Origin: Clavaria fumosa
Lineage: Eukaryota > Basidiomycota > Agaricomycetes > Agaricales > Clavariaceae
Reading direction: 5' to 3'
Assembly: GCA_951802425.1 (NCBI GenBank)
Contig: OX637796.1
Span: 2,542,001 to 2,606,000 of the forward strand
DNA length: 64,000 bases
The notes below the pieces were generated by a model. That model did not search any database, was not told the origin of the DNA, and saw only the letters and a program-made list of their open reading frames with translations. This document shows, piece by piece, positions 34,294 to 46,217 of this stretch. Position 1 is the first letter of the stretch; the number at the start of each line of letters is the position of its first letter. The position numbers and the translations under genes are program-made.

Positions 34294-37200
34294 ATGAATT
34301 CACGTCGCCTCGACATATCCTCGCTTCTATGCACAACCGATCCATCTCCGTCTTCCTCCGCGTCTCCGCTTCCCAAAACCTCTCCCTCATCACGTCCAAC
34401 TTCTCTCTCGGACGTGCGTCGCTTTCCTCCCCCCCTTCAAGACCATCCCGGACCCATTTCAAGCGACATCCGCGACCTACCACCCAAAGTTCGTCGGCGG
34501 GCGTCGTTAGGCGGCCTACAAGAAGTGGACCTTCACCAGACAGTGGTCAGAATGCAAGCGGATGCGCAGCATGCAGTTGACTTCCAGCCAGATTCCTTCT
34601 TTCCAGCCCCTCCTCCCCAGCAACCATTCAACAGGTCGCCAGAAATTCCACCCAGGCTTGAAGAATCTCTTTTTCCGCACTCACGTCGTTCCACCGTCCA
34701 CGAGCTACCAACTCATTCTCAGTCCCAGACAAGGCGTTCACCCGCGCATATTGCATCCCCTACTCTATCCCCCATTCCCCTGCATTCGCGGCCCTCACCG
34801 ACCTCGAGATTCACGTACCCTCTCGCCGACCCGTCGCGTTCACGCGCCTCTGTCTCTCCCATGCTGCCATATGAAGCGTCCCATCCCTCTCCCTTTAGAA
34901 CCTCGCCCTCAGCTCACGGTTCGCCTCCCAAATCCTCGTCCTCTCCCCGTTCTCGTCCCTCGCCTTCCAATCCAACTTCCGAGCTAGAAACACCGGCTTT
35001 CACGCAGACTCACGTCCGTGCCCGTTCCCATCCTTCTCCACCCAATCGGATCAGTACCTTCAGCTCGATGCCTTCCGCCTCGGTACCGACTCCTACCAGA
35101 GCCTCATTTTCGGGTCTGGACGCTCTCGTGCATGCAGCGTCCGAAGAACATCGACGACTCAGCGTCGAGTCCGACAGATGTTCCCAAAGCACAAGCCCCA
35201 TCGTCGATGAGCCGACATCACCGTATGTGCTCAGAACCGCTTTTCCGTCGTCCGGCTCCACCTCAGCACGTCACCACGTGAACCCGCAACCGTACCCACC
35301 GTATCAACCCACAATGCACCCCATCAAGGAGAATACTGCGTCCTACCCTTCGCCGCAAATTCGGTCTCCTTGCGAATTGAGCGTGTCTCGGCTGTTCCCG
35401 CCTCAGAACCAACCCCAGGCTAACGCTGACTTAGAGGCGAGACCATTCAAACGGAGGCGACGGTCTGGCTCGGACTCTGAGCGAGCTTACGAAGTGTCAG
35501 ACGAGGACCGTCAGGCTCAGCCTCCTTCATCTCGGCCCCTCCCTGACGCTCCTCCGTCTGCCCTGGTCGCACTACCGCGTGGCTGGAGCCGCTTCGAGCA
35601 CGCGCATCCAATACCGCAAGAGCCACCACCAAAACGACCAGCGTCACGGCAGCACAGTTCCCCTTTGGTGGAATCCCCACGGCTGGAATTCACAGAGGAA
35701 CGGAAAATGCTTCAGGCGGCGCAAGTTGTCGGCGGGTTGGCCTCGGCGATCGAACGGCGTGCGCAAGCGAATGTAGAAGCTGAGGCACCTCCGCCGCCGC
35801 CCAGTGTGCCAGAACCCGAAGTGCGGGCCGCGGGTTTGCCGCAGCGGCGCGAGAACGAGGAGCTTCTGCTCAGTCCGAAGGCCGAAAGTCGGAGTCGTGT
35901 AGATGAACAGCCGAAAAGTGCATCTTTCCTTAGCAGCGTTGCCAAGTCCAAGCACAAGGTAAAAAGGGAGAGAGCGCCGTCGTACGAGCGCGAGGAGCTT
36001 CTTCATCACCAGTCTCATGTTAAGCAGCCGAAATCCGCGCCCCCGAAGGTTCAACCGAGCTCCCCGACGTCCGAGAAGGTCGCTCCGCCTTGTCAGCCTG
36101 ACAAGCCCACGACGAATCTACGGACACGCAAACAAGATAAAGACAAAGGTCACGAACAAGATGCGCACGAGTGGCTGCTCAAGCATTACACCAAACTATC
36201 ACCCCCAGCGCCGTCTTCATCCGTGTCTCCGCCTCCTGCCGTTCCCAAGGGTGGATCTCCCGGGGGCAGCCCAGCGTCTGCTCTTGCTGCCTTCGAGGAC
36301 GCCTTGGATGACGATTGGAAGTCTGAGTCCGCCGCGCCGGCCTTAGCCGATCTCGATGATGAGCTGCTGAGTCTGGTCGACGACAAGCCGCAGTCTCCCC
36401 ACATCCGCGTTCCTCTCCCAAAGCCGCAACTTCACGTCACTTCCTTGAGGCTAGCTGCCCTCTCATCCGAGACCAGCCGCTCGCCCAGTGTCCCATCCAC
36501 GCCCACGGCGTTGCAAATCTCAGGCCTTCCCTTTTCACCAACGTCTACAAGGGCCGTGCATTCAGTGTCAACGCCTGTCACCGAGCGGGGTTCAATGCCC
36601 CCTCCACCGACGAACGTCACGCTCACGGGACCGGATGGACCGAAGAAGAAGAAAAAGAAGGAAGTCGAGTCGTCTAAGGTGGGTCTCCTGTTCGATCATG
36701 TAGCCTATTTTGTCCCGTGCTCACCACCGACTTGAGAAGCATGCGGGATCGAAACTGAAAGCCAAGGTCTTGGCGAAGCCACGCACTAAGAAACCGGGTG
36801 CCAAGACTGTTGACGCGTCGCCCTCGCCGTCGAAGGCCGCCTCCAAGGTCCCTGCAGTACCCGTCGCGAAGAAGTCTGCGGCTGCTCAATCATCCGTGGT
36901 TCGATCGCGCTCAGTGTCTGTTGTGCCTGGGGCTGCCGGAGAAGCCGAGACTAAGATGGAGGTTGACAAGGAGGAGGAGGAGAGAGAGGAGGAAGACAAC
37001 AAGTTATACTGCGTCTGTAAGACGAAGTACGACGAGGAGCGTGTCATGATTGCGTGTGATCGGTGGGTTGCCGCACAAGTGTTATCCCGATGTTTTGCAG
37101 CTCAACCATTGGCCTTACTAGGTGCGATGAGTGGTATCACACTCAATGTGTACACATGCCGGACCTTGAAGTGGACCTTGTCGACCAATTTATCTGCCCG

Positions 37201-38171
37201 CCATGCATTAACAGTATGTGTCCGTCTTTCTGTTCCTCTTCCCGAGACTAATCACCCCATAGATAATCCTCAGCTGTCCCTCCGTACGACGTATAAGAAG
37301 CGTTGCTATTACGGTCTCAAGCACGCCCAGCCGTCGTCGGCCAGCGCCTGTCACAAGCCCTCACGAGGGGCTTTCTCCAAGTACTGCTCGGATGATTGCG
37401 GCATCAGGCACATGCGAGAGCGGGCTGACGCCTTTGCGAAAGCCAACGGCCGTAAAGAGAAGCTGTGGGCCAGCGTGAAAGGTGCAGAGCGACGGGAAGG
37501 CGTGGTGGTTTGCGCAGAGGGGCTGCCGGATGGTGATATTGCGCAACTCGACGCGGATGTACTTGGCAAGGCATTGGTGATTCTGCCGCAAAAGAGCAAG
37601 AAAGAGCGCGAGATCGAGCGTCTGAACGCGCAGCTAGACGCTGTCGTCGTGCAGCGGGAGGACATCAAGAAGCAGATAGAGGTGGTGGTGTTACGCGAGC
37701 AGCTGACGGAGTTGGCGAGCAAACGCTCGGAGAAGGTCAACACATGCGGGTGGGACCAGCGCCTATGCTACTGCGACGAGGAGCTCGTGGAGTTTAGTGG
37801 CAGCGTACCAGAGAGCTATGAGAAAGACGAAGGGGACGAGGCCATGCCTGTGGATGGGGAGGAAGAGTGGTGGTGTCTTGGCAAGAAGAAGTGTGACCGC
37901 CATGCTGGGTGAGAGACTTATCTTGATCGCGTGGTCACCTAAAGAAGATTGACTGAATTTGTGATTTGAAAGGTGGCAAAAACTCCGAGCGGCGGAGGTC
38001 TCCTTTGAGAAGGAGATGAAGGAAGCGGCGCTCTCTAAACTGACCAACCGCGAACGCGAAATTCGCAAATGCATAGAAGACATCTTGGAGCCCCATGAGG
38101 CGTCACCAAAAGAGCCTCTGAAAGCATCTAATTCCACGCAATTAAATGGCCATCCCAAAAAGTCTAAATAA
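34294..38171 (+). CDS. SPP1: COMPASS (Set1 complex) subunit SPP1/CFP1-like, PHD finger
   Basis: SPP1 reads H3K4 methylation and supports Set1 methyltransferase activity. The first ~800 residues are a very long Pro/Ser-rich disordered region, unusual in size beside the short yeast protein, with a KKKKKKE stretch before the first intron (about 36678-36738). The PHD finger follows: LYCVCKTKYDEERVMIACDR, then after an intron CDEWYHTQCVHM and FICPPC. The next part carries YKKRCYYGLKHAQPS, AFSKYCSDDCGIRHMRERA, a coiled coil (EREIERLNAQLDAVVVQRED) and the C-terminal zinc-like module CGWDQRLCYCDEE with WWCLGKKKCDRHAGWQKL, a SPP1/CXXC1 signature. Stop TAA at 38169-38171. The start is the first ATG of the long open frame; a shorter N terminus is possible. 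Confidence 0.88.
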
Positions 38172-38411
38172 ATGAACAGTGGGTGGAAGCCGGGATTCTA
38201 AGGAGCAGACCATGTATTTTTATCCAGTTTCGTTCACGAATACCTCAACCTATACTCAATGCTTTTCTCCTTTCTGGTACTGTACCGTCCATGCGTTCGA
38301 GTTTCAACAATGTAGCTATTGATCATAATTCCAGTCACCATTCCCTTAGCAGATGTTCCGTAGATAATGGATGGTAGGATGGATCATTCACAGATGGTAA
38401 TAAAATAGGTC

Positions 38412-39031
38412 TTAATAACCATCACCCTCGCCTCCTTCCCTACAGAAGCCTCTCCTCTCGAATAAAACTTTTGATTTGTGTTCGTCGTGCTTTTTCTTAG
38501 CGGCGATATCTTGCTGATGGTACACGGCAAGGACGCTCCAATCGACTCGACGTAACGGGACATCGTCTTCCAAATCTAAGTCCTTGAGTGAGCGAAGAAA
38601 CATGTCAGGATGCGTATCGGATTGAGCGGGAAAACAAACTGACAATCTCTCCTAATAGAACAACGTTCTCTCCGCGTATGAGGAACAAGCCATGCCAACT
38701 TTCTGCATACTCATTGCCGTGATATATCCGTTCGTACGTGTCCTCCAAGACTAGGTTTGCTGGAAGAAAAGGAGGTTACACCCACGAAAATGTATGTACC
38801 GAGGATGCCAATGTACCGAACTGGTCGTATGAGCGAAGCACGCCGTGCAGCTTCCTACCGTCGCGTAATAAGACAAGCATCTTCCCTTTGCATTACGCGG
38901 GTGCAGCGGGGTACACAAGACGGAAGCACGAGAGCGGTGAGGATACGACTCGGTAAGACCACTGGGACAGACGTACTGTCCACACAATCCACGAGTGAGC
39001 CAGACGTAGTGAACGGGATGAGCGAGTCCAT
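38412..39031 (-). CDS. LSM1: Sm-like protein LSM1, cytoplasmic mRNA decay
   Basis: LSM1 is the defining subunit of the Lsm1-7 ring that binds deadenylated mRNA ends and promotes decapping. Four exons join to [20 protein letters not shown], then [20 protein letters not shown] (Sm1 motif), [34 protein letters not shown] (Sm2 motif) and a tail [20 protein letters not shown]. The C-terminal extension past Sm2 is typical for LSM1 and not for other LSMs. The very short first coding exon ends at an A|GTACGT donor; the next exons show clean TTCCAG and CTCAAG acceptors. It stops at 38412. Confidence 0.92.
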
Positions 39032-39258
39032 AGCAAGGATCGAACGCTCACTCAGGCTCAGAAGAGGAGAAGAGGTCTTTAAAGAGATGAGAAATACTTT
39101 CCATTTATATTCACGGCAAGACCCGGCGGGCAGTGTGTCAGTTCAGTGAGTGAGTGACCTTTGACTGTGCCTCTCCTTCCAACTCACGAAGCAACCAGCA
39201 TCAAAAGACAGCATATCAATACCTCTCTTCGTTCACAGTTCTCTATCTACCACATCGT
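39032..39258. promoter_or_regulatory. Divergent promoter, LSM1 / SSH4-type gene
   Basis: 227 bp between divergent starts (or 122 bp if the SSH4-type protein starts at the in-frame ATG at 39154). No specific motif recognised. Confidence 0.4.
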
Positions 39259-41243
39259 ATGCTCATGACCAGACACTTGGTCTCAGCACGCACCTCACGC
39301 AACTCTTTCAACGACCTGCTCTTCGCCTCAGACAAGCAGACTCAGGGCGACGAGATACCCACCGCTCCAGGTCGACCACCAAACGATGCCCTATTGGTTC
39401 TTTTACCCTTACTCATCGTGCTCAGCACTTTTCTCTTCATTGTCTTGCTATTCCTTGTTTGCGTTCTTCTCATCCGCAGGCGACGAGGTATCGTCCTCCG
39501 CGAAAATGACGGCCCAGTAGACATGAGCCGCGAAGAGCTCATAGATGGTGATGCCGGATTAGACCTCATCGAGTCAAGATGGCTCGAATCTGTCAGCGAT
39601 GATGTTCATAGAACATACATCCGTGCCCGGGGTATGTCATCATTCTGCTGCATATAGGATGACACGTCGCTAACCCGGGCTTTCCCAAAGATTATCAGTT
39701 ACAGTTTCCACCCAATTCGCTACCGACAGACATCACGCTCTCTCAATTTCTCTCCATCCAGGAAAAAGGTGTATCGGCGTGGTGTTTTGAACCAGACTAT
39801 GAGACCGTCAACTCTCTTCTCGTCCACGCTCGCACAGAGATCACGTTCCTACCCGATCCGGCCTCCTCTTCTTGCGTTCAATCGAACCTCCCTCTCCCAA
39901 AACTCAATGAAGTCTACTACTGGGAGGTGAAAATGTTCGATCTACCAGAATCGACGACGGTGGCTGTCGGGCTGGCGACCAAACCATACCCTCCATTCCG
40001 GCTCCCTGGCTCAAACCGATATTCCGTGGCATATCTTTCTAATGGTGACAAATCGCATAATTACCCATTCCATGCCTCCAGCTTTGGCCCCGCGTTGCAC
40101 GAAGGCGATGTCCTGGGTGTGGGGTATCGTCCGCGCACCGGAACCGTCTTTTTCACACGAAATGGCCGCAAGACGGAAGACGCCTACGTCGGTTTGACTC
40201 GGTGGAATCTCTTCCCCACAGTTGGAGCAGATGGCCCATGCAGCGTCCATGTCAATCTCGGCCAGGCGGGCTTTGTCTTCATCGAAGCGAACGTGAAGAA
40301 ATGGGGATTGGCACCCAGCGTGGGCACTTTGGCACCTCCTCCGGCTTATGGTAGCGAGCGGGGGAGCATCCTTCTGGACGTCGGCGGTAACGTCAGGCTC
40401 AGCGGAGAGCGACCTGTCCTGCATGCCATCCCGAGCGCCTCCTCCCCGGCCTCTCGGAGGCGTTCTCACAGGGCTCACCGTCCTCGGCAGCCACCTCCGA
40501 CGGTGCTGCCGCTGGCGACTTCGCCACTCCGTACCGATGCGTCGGCAGAACCAGCTCCTCTCACCCCCCCACCCCCCATCACACCCATCGACGAGGAGTC
40601 AGAAGATGAGGTGCTGTCCGCGCCATCGACGTCGCGGAGATATATATCACCCACTGATCTCCCATTCCACAATCCTCCCAACACTAATCTCCCGACGACA
40701 CCCCCAGTAGAAGAAACCAGCGTGGAGGATTGTGCCTCCGTATCGTCCTCTTCGTCGTCCAGCTCGTCTTCGGGGTCCGAGCAGCCGTCTCGACGTGAAC
40801 ATGCCTCAGGTCCTTCCAATGCACCTCGGATCCGCCGCTCAATGTTCGCTCCTTTGGTGGAAGGTTTGTCCCACGCAGGGCCCCCAACTTCCAGGCAACT
40901 GATGGAACTCCCTCCTGAGTCGCCTGACACGCCTGACTTGCCCACGCCGGGTCGGCTCGACATCCGCATGCACGCGCTCATCCCCTCATCGTCCAGCCGT
41001 CGCGCGGGTGCGGATCCGGTCAGCCTGGAGGATGAGCATGGTGCAGGCGAGCGCACGCCTGTTGCGAGCGTGGATCCGCCTGCATATTCGCCTCTAGACG
41101 CGTACACGTACTCGGAGGGCGTGCACATTGACTTGCCCGCTGAAGTCATTGCAGCTGCTTTGGAGGGCGGCGGAATCCCTGCCGCAAACTTGAGTCCTTC
41201 CCGATCAGAGAGACATAGATCAGGTCGCCGCGGCGCAAGATAG
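39259..41243 (+). CDS. SSH4: SSH4/EAR1-type Rsp5 adaptor with SPRY domain
   Basis: In yeast, Ssh4 and Ear1 recruit the ubiquitin ligase Rsp5 to membrane proteins for vacuolar sorting. The protein has one membrane segment (LVLLPLLIVLSTFLFIVLLF) followed by RRRRG, a joining region YQLQFPPNSLPTDITLSQFL formed across the intron (about 39632-39691), and a SPRY domain: VYYWEVKMFDLPESTTVAVG, LPGSNRYSVAYLSNGD, GDVLGVGYRPRTGTVFFTRN, FPTVGADG. The disordered C terminus contains two PPAY sequences (APPPAYGS and DPPAYSPL), fitting PPxY motifs that bind WW domains, and a Ser-run near 40741-40770. Starts at 39154 and 39265 are also in frame. Confidence 0.87.
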
Positions 41244-41498
41244 GGCGCATCTACAGTGTCTGCTCACTCATCCTGTCGGCGCAGGAACATTGTATTTGAT
41301 GCATCACCCTCGGTGCTAAGGGGTCTTTCTTTATGTTGTCGATTGTTTCTGTTGTTGAATATCTGTATTCGAACCCTTAGACTCATACCTTGGGGTTGTG
41401 AACGAAATGAACATCAATTAGTGACGCCTTTGTAAGCACAAATGCTGCGATGACGAGTATGCGAGAATTAGGAATTGCTTAGGATTTTCCGTAGGATA

Positions 41499-43466
41499 TC
41501 ATGAGGCCACTTCTCCTTCGACTTCAAATGCGCAACAAAACGAATCCTTGTCCATCAAAATGAGCCCTTTACCATCTGGCGACCAACGGAAGTCCCGCGC
41601 TTCGAATTTTTCTGAGTGTGGGTGACATTAGATAACGCAGGCCAGGGTCAAGCAAATGCACGTCGAAGGTTTAAATTCATTCTCACTCACTTGCAGGTAC
41701 GCCAATACATTCTGCTACCTCCTCCTCTTCCCCGGACGGCCCTTCGGCCACCCATTCGTCACTCCAGGTGTACACGCTCCGTGAGCCACAGCACAGTGCC
41801 AAACTGCCCTTCCGCGCGGGGTTCCAGCGCGCACGCAGGACAGGTTTGAAGTGTACGAGCACAGACCGCAACGCGGGTGCAAATAGAGGACCCTCAGGAT
41901 CGGGGAACGCATACAAATGTACGCCGTTCAGATGATTCTCTGTGAGTCACGGTCAAATCAGCCGAAGAAGCCGCTCGCCCTTAGATTGTGGCGGGTGTTC
42001 TCTCCTTACCCCAACGGATGAGGAGCATAGTGCCGCTCTTGTTCCATTCGAGTTGAACCGCGCCACTCTTTGGGACAGATTTCGTCGGATCCGAGCGGGT
42101 CACATTGATGGTTTGGGGCCCCGTCAGTCGTTCGTCTTGACAAAACAACTCATCAGCTGCAAAACGAGTCATTTAGCTTCTGGGACGAACAAGACAGGAA
42201 GCCGCGGCCTTGAGTCTCGAGCCAATGTGGTGGTTCACGCCAGAACGTCTACGGAAACTCCACTTGAGCTTTGTGTGCGAGACGCAGGAGGCGGCCTGCT
42301 TACCACGCCTACAGGTATTCGATTCGAGAGCTCCAGCGTGGACACCGGTGACCAACTTGGCTTGTATAGGATATGTACCTGCACGGGGGATTAAAAAACA
42401 TTACCGTGAGTTTGAATGTCGCAGATGCACATACCTTGTCGTCCCACCCAGAGACAGCGAGGAAATTGCCGCTTGGGTGCCAAGCAACACTCCGTACCCC
42501 AAAATATGGATCAGGACTGGGAACGAAAGTTGCTTGAAGGTAGCCTGCGAGTGAATATATGTATAGCTTGTACTGCGCGCCATGTTCATATCAAGGCTTC
42601 GCTTATCCAGACTCTAGTGAAGAGCGTACTTCTAAGGCTCCTTCCCAAATAGCCAGATAATCGCCAGTGGGAGAGATGGCAAGAGAGGCCAAAGACGTAG
42701 TAGGGAGTGGGAAGTGCTGAGCACGGATAGTCGTTTCTAGCGGTTGGGGGGAATGTGATGAGACGTACGCGCACTAGCCTGTAAGCTTGAGTTGTGTCAT
42801 AGACACCCAGCGTATCCTTGGACTTGTGACGCTCTGCGAGGATAAAATACCGCCCGTCCGCGCGAAAAGCATATCCTAACAGCAAAAACAATCACAAAAG
42901 TATACAAACGAGCTCCGTGAGAGATACTTACCTCGATCTGGGTGAATCGGAAACTGGATCGAAGTGCCAGCATTTGTGGCTATGGACCAGATGCTCACTC
43001 TCAACTGTACATAACTCAATATACGAGAGTGAGTGTGACGAATCTTGACGCTTACACCCCACCCCGAGAAGCAAAGGATGGTGCGACCATCCGGTGCCCA
43101 CTCCGCCCTAATGAGGCCTTCTGCACCAGCGTCGATACGGGCACTCCATTCTTCGTCTTGCAGCTTGAACACATGGACGACACCTGCTTTGGCACACGCG
43201 CCGAAGAGGTAATCGGAGTCGCACGACCAGCCGATATGCGTAATACAGCGATCCTGCGCCTTCGTGGGAACCAGAGTTGGCTTTGCTTTCGCGAGAACTG
43301 AAAGAGTTGGGGAGAGCGCAGAGTCGATCGACCAACTCCGTGTCACCTGCAGAGTATCCGCACGACGAACGATCAGTGTATCTTGAACTGCTGTGAGAAT
43401 GAAATTGGATCCTGGACTGAAGGCCACAAGTTGCAAGGTTTGCTTGTACAACTCTGTGAAATCCAT
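41499..43466 (-). CDS. WRAP73: WD-repeat protein WRAP73/WDR8
   Basis: WRAP73 (fission yeast Wdr8) works at spindle poles and microtubule-organising centres. The start MDFTELYKQTLQLVAFSPGS matches the family N terminus; the frame further upstream begins at a GTG and is not used. Eight or more small exons encode WD-type blades: LTAVQDTLIVRRADTLQ, ITHIGWSCDSDYLFGACAKA, GVVHVFKLQDEEWSARI, IRAEWAPDGRTILCFSGWG, YAFRADGRYFILAERHKSKD, YDTTQAYRLV, VRSVAWHPSGNFLAVSGWDD, AVQLEWNKSGTMLLIRW and FKPVLRARWNPARKGSLALC. The C terminus (DFRWSPDGKGLILMDK, then GEVAS) comes from a last small exon, 41499 on. The start is only 113 bp from the stop of LYS1 on the same strand. Confidence 0.87.
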
Positions 43467-43579
43467 CGAGAACGGACGTGATCGATCGTGCCAGTCACGT
43501 GGTCCGATGCGACTGTATTTACAACGTTGCGGTTGCCTTTCTAATGAATGCACTTACATTTCTAAAATCTAAGGTACTT

Positions 43580-44854
<1,275 letters not shown>

Positions 44855-44989
44855 GGCGAATGAGAACTGAGCAGTGAAATGTGTGACTCGACCGCTTTCA
44901 ATCACGTGAACAGTTTGCCGTCTTACTATTAGGTAAGCCTCGAGCACTCTTCTCCTTCTGTCGGCGACCGACCGTCCGCTGATTCAAGA
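44855..44989. promoter_or_regulatory. Bidirectional promoter, LYS1 / mitochondrial uS17
   Basis: 135 bp between divergent start codons. It contains TGTGACTCG near 44881, a candidate but unproven Gcn4-like (TGACTC) site, which would fit amino-acid control of LYS1. Confidence 0.5.
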
Positions 44990-45398
44990 ATGCCACCAAT
45001 GTCGTTTGTCGGCATTGTGACTAAGGTGGGATGTATGAACAAGACTGCCACCGTCACGGTGTCACGATACTTTATGCATGAGCGAACTAGAAAGGCGAGT
45101 CGAATTCATACGACTTCCTTCGTGTTGTTGCCAACAGAGCTGCAGATGTTATTGAAGAGGAAAAAGTTCCTGGTACACGACGAAACTAACAGTGCGTGCA
45201 CGTGGGATCATACTTTTTGTGCGGCACCTTACACCATCAGCAGTCCTAAAACCGGACGACAAAGTTGTGATTCGTAACTGTCCACCCCTTTCGGCGAGGA
45301 AGCGATTCACATTAGAAAAGGTCTTGAAAAGTCCAGAAAATGAAGCTAGTCTAGCTAAAGAAAACCCACTTGCGACTGAGATAGGCAATGCACGGTAG
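44990..45398 (+). CDS. MRPS17: Mitochondrial small-subunit ribosomal protein uS17m
   Basis: Bacterial-type S17 homologue. The protein reads MPPMSFVGIVTKVGCMNKTA with TVTVSRYFMHERTRKA, then KRKKFLVHDETN, LKPDDKVVIRNCPPLSARKR and FTLEKVL. These match the OB-fold core of S17 (KTVVV, KYKVHDE, GDVV.I..TRPLSK). An intron with a GTGCGT donor at about 45192 ends at CATCAG (45242). Between RKA and LKRKK there is a 39-nt segment (45099-45137) with GT and AG ends; it has no stop and keeps frame, so it could be a very short intron or be read through. Length and charge suit a mitochondrial ribosomal subunit; no obvious long presequence. Confidence 0.82.
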
Positions 45399-45491
45399 CG
45401 TATACTGGTGATGTTTCGACGGAGCATCCAATTCGTTTACGCTTGCAGATGAGTTTGGCTAATTCTAGGGTTCAGGAGTGATCCAGGCAAC

Positions 45492-46049
45492 CTAGGCTCC
45501 TAGTGGTAATGTAGATTCTCGCAGCGGTGAAGGTTGCTTCTTCAACTCCAATTGTAATGCCACGATCTAAGCAAGCAGGCTTTGAGTAGTTTGTAATGCC
45601 AGTCCTTGGATCTACAAACCTCCTGCTCTACGGCCGTCATCTTGGACTTCATATCCTTCACTATCGTTTTCAAATTTTCACTGACGATATCGAGACTAAG
45701 TGGCAGCGAAGTATGTTTAAGACCATTACTTACATTTCGCTTCGTGTAAAAACGAGACGGGTTTTCAAATTGGTTTTTGCCTCTTCTCTATCTTGCTCTA
45801 CCAGCACCGGCCCAGTCATCTTGAAAATGGTGTTTTCAGGAGAGACTTGTTCGATTTCCTGGATACGCTCATGGTCGACGGAACTCGCGATATACCAAGG
45901 GCCTGCCTCACCTTCTCCACGAGCTCATACTCGGACATCAACGATTCGCATCGTTGAAGTTTGTCCACGACGTCTGCGAACATGGATTGTAGTTTCTCAT
46001 AATCTTCCGTCAGGATTTGTATACGCCGCTGTTGTTGTGACCGTGCCAT
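45492..46049 (-). CDS. YKE2: Prefoldin subunit 6
   Basis: Beta-type prefoldin subunit that hands unfolded tubulin and actin to the CCT chaperonin. The four exons join to MARSQQQRRIQILTEDYEKL, an N-terminal coiled helix ending SEYELVEK, then RIQEIEQVSPENTIFKMTGP and VLVEQDREEAKTNLKTRLVF (the beta-hairpin core with NTIFK and GPVLV), and a C-terminal helix ENLKTIVKDMKSKMTAVEQE. The last exon after a TTGCTTAG acceptor ends ALQLELKKQPSPLRES...LGA. Introns of 44, about 50 and 56 nt all restore a continuous heptad pattern, which supports them. It is convergent with uS17m (93 bp between stops). Confidence 0.88.
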
Positions 46050-46217
46050 CGGAGGCGATGGAAGGTAACGAGAGTTGTAAAGAAATGGGCACGTGCACGA
46101 TTAGTCCGAAGAGCGCTTAGTCAGCCGTGCATACAAGCGCGCGTCATCGCATCGGCCCTTCTTCTTAAACGGCACTCGAAGGACACGGTATAGATACCCC
46201 TCCTCTTCGACCTCGTC
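46050..46217. promoter_or_regulatory. Divergent promoter, prefoldin 6 / m-AAA protease
   Basis: 168 bp between divergent start codons. A TATA-like GGTATAGATA lies near 46184-46193, about 30 bp before the protease ATG. Confidence 0.45.

Noticed and set aside
43467..43553. Upstream extension of WRAP73
   Set aside because: The open frame begins at GTG, not ATG, and the family N terminus MDFTELYKQT matches the ATG at 43466.
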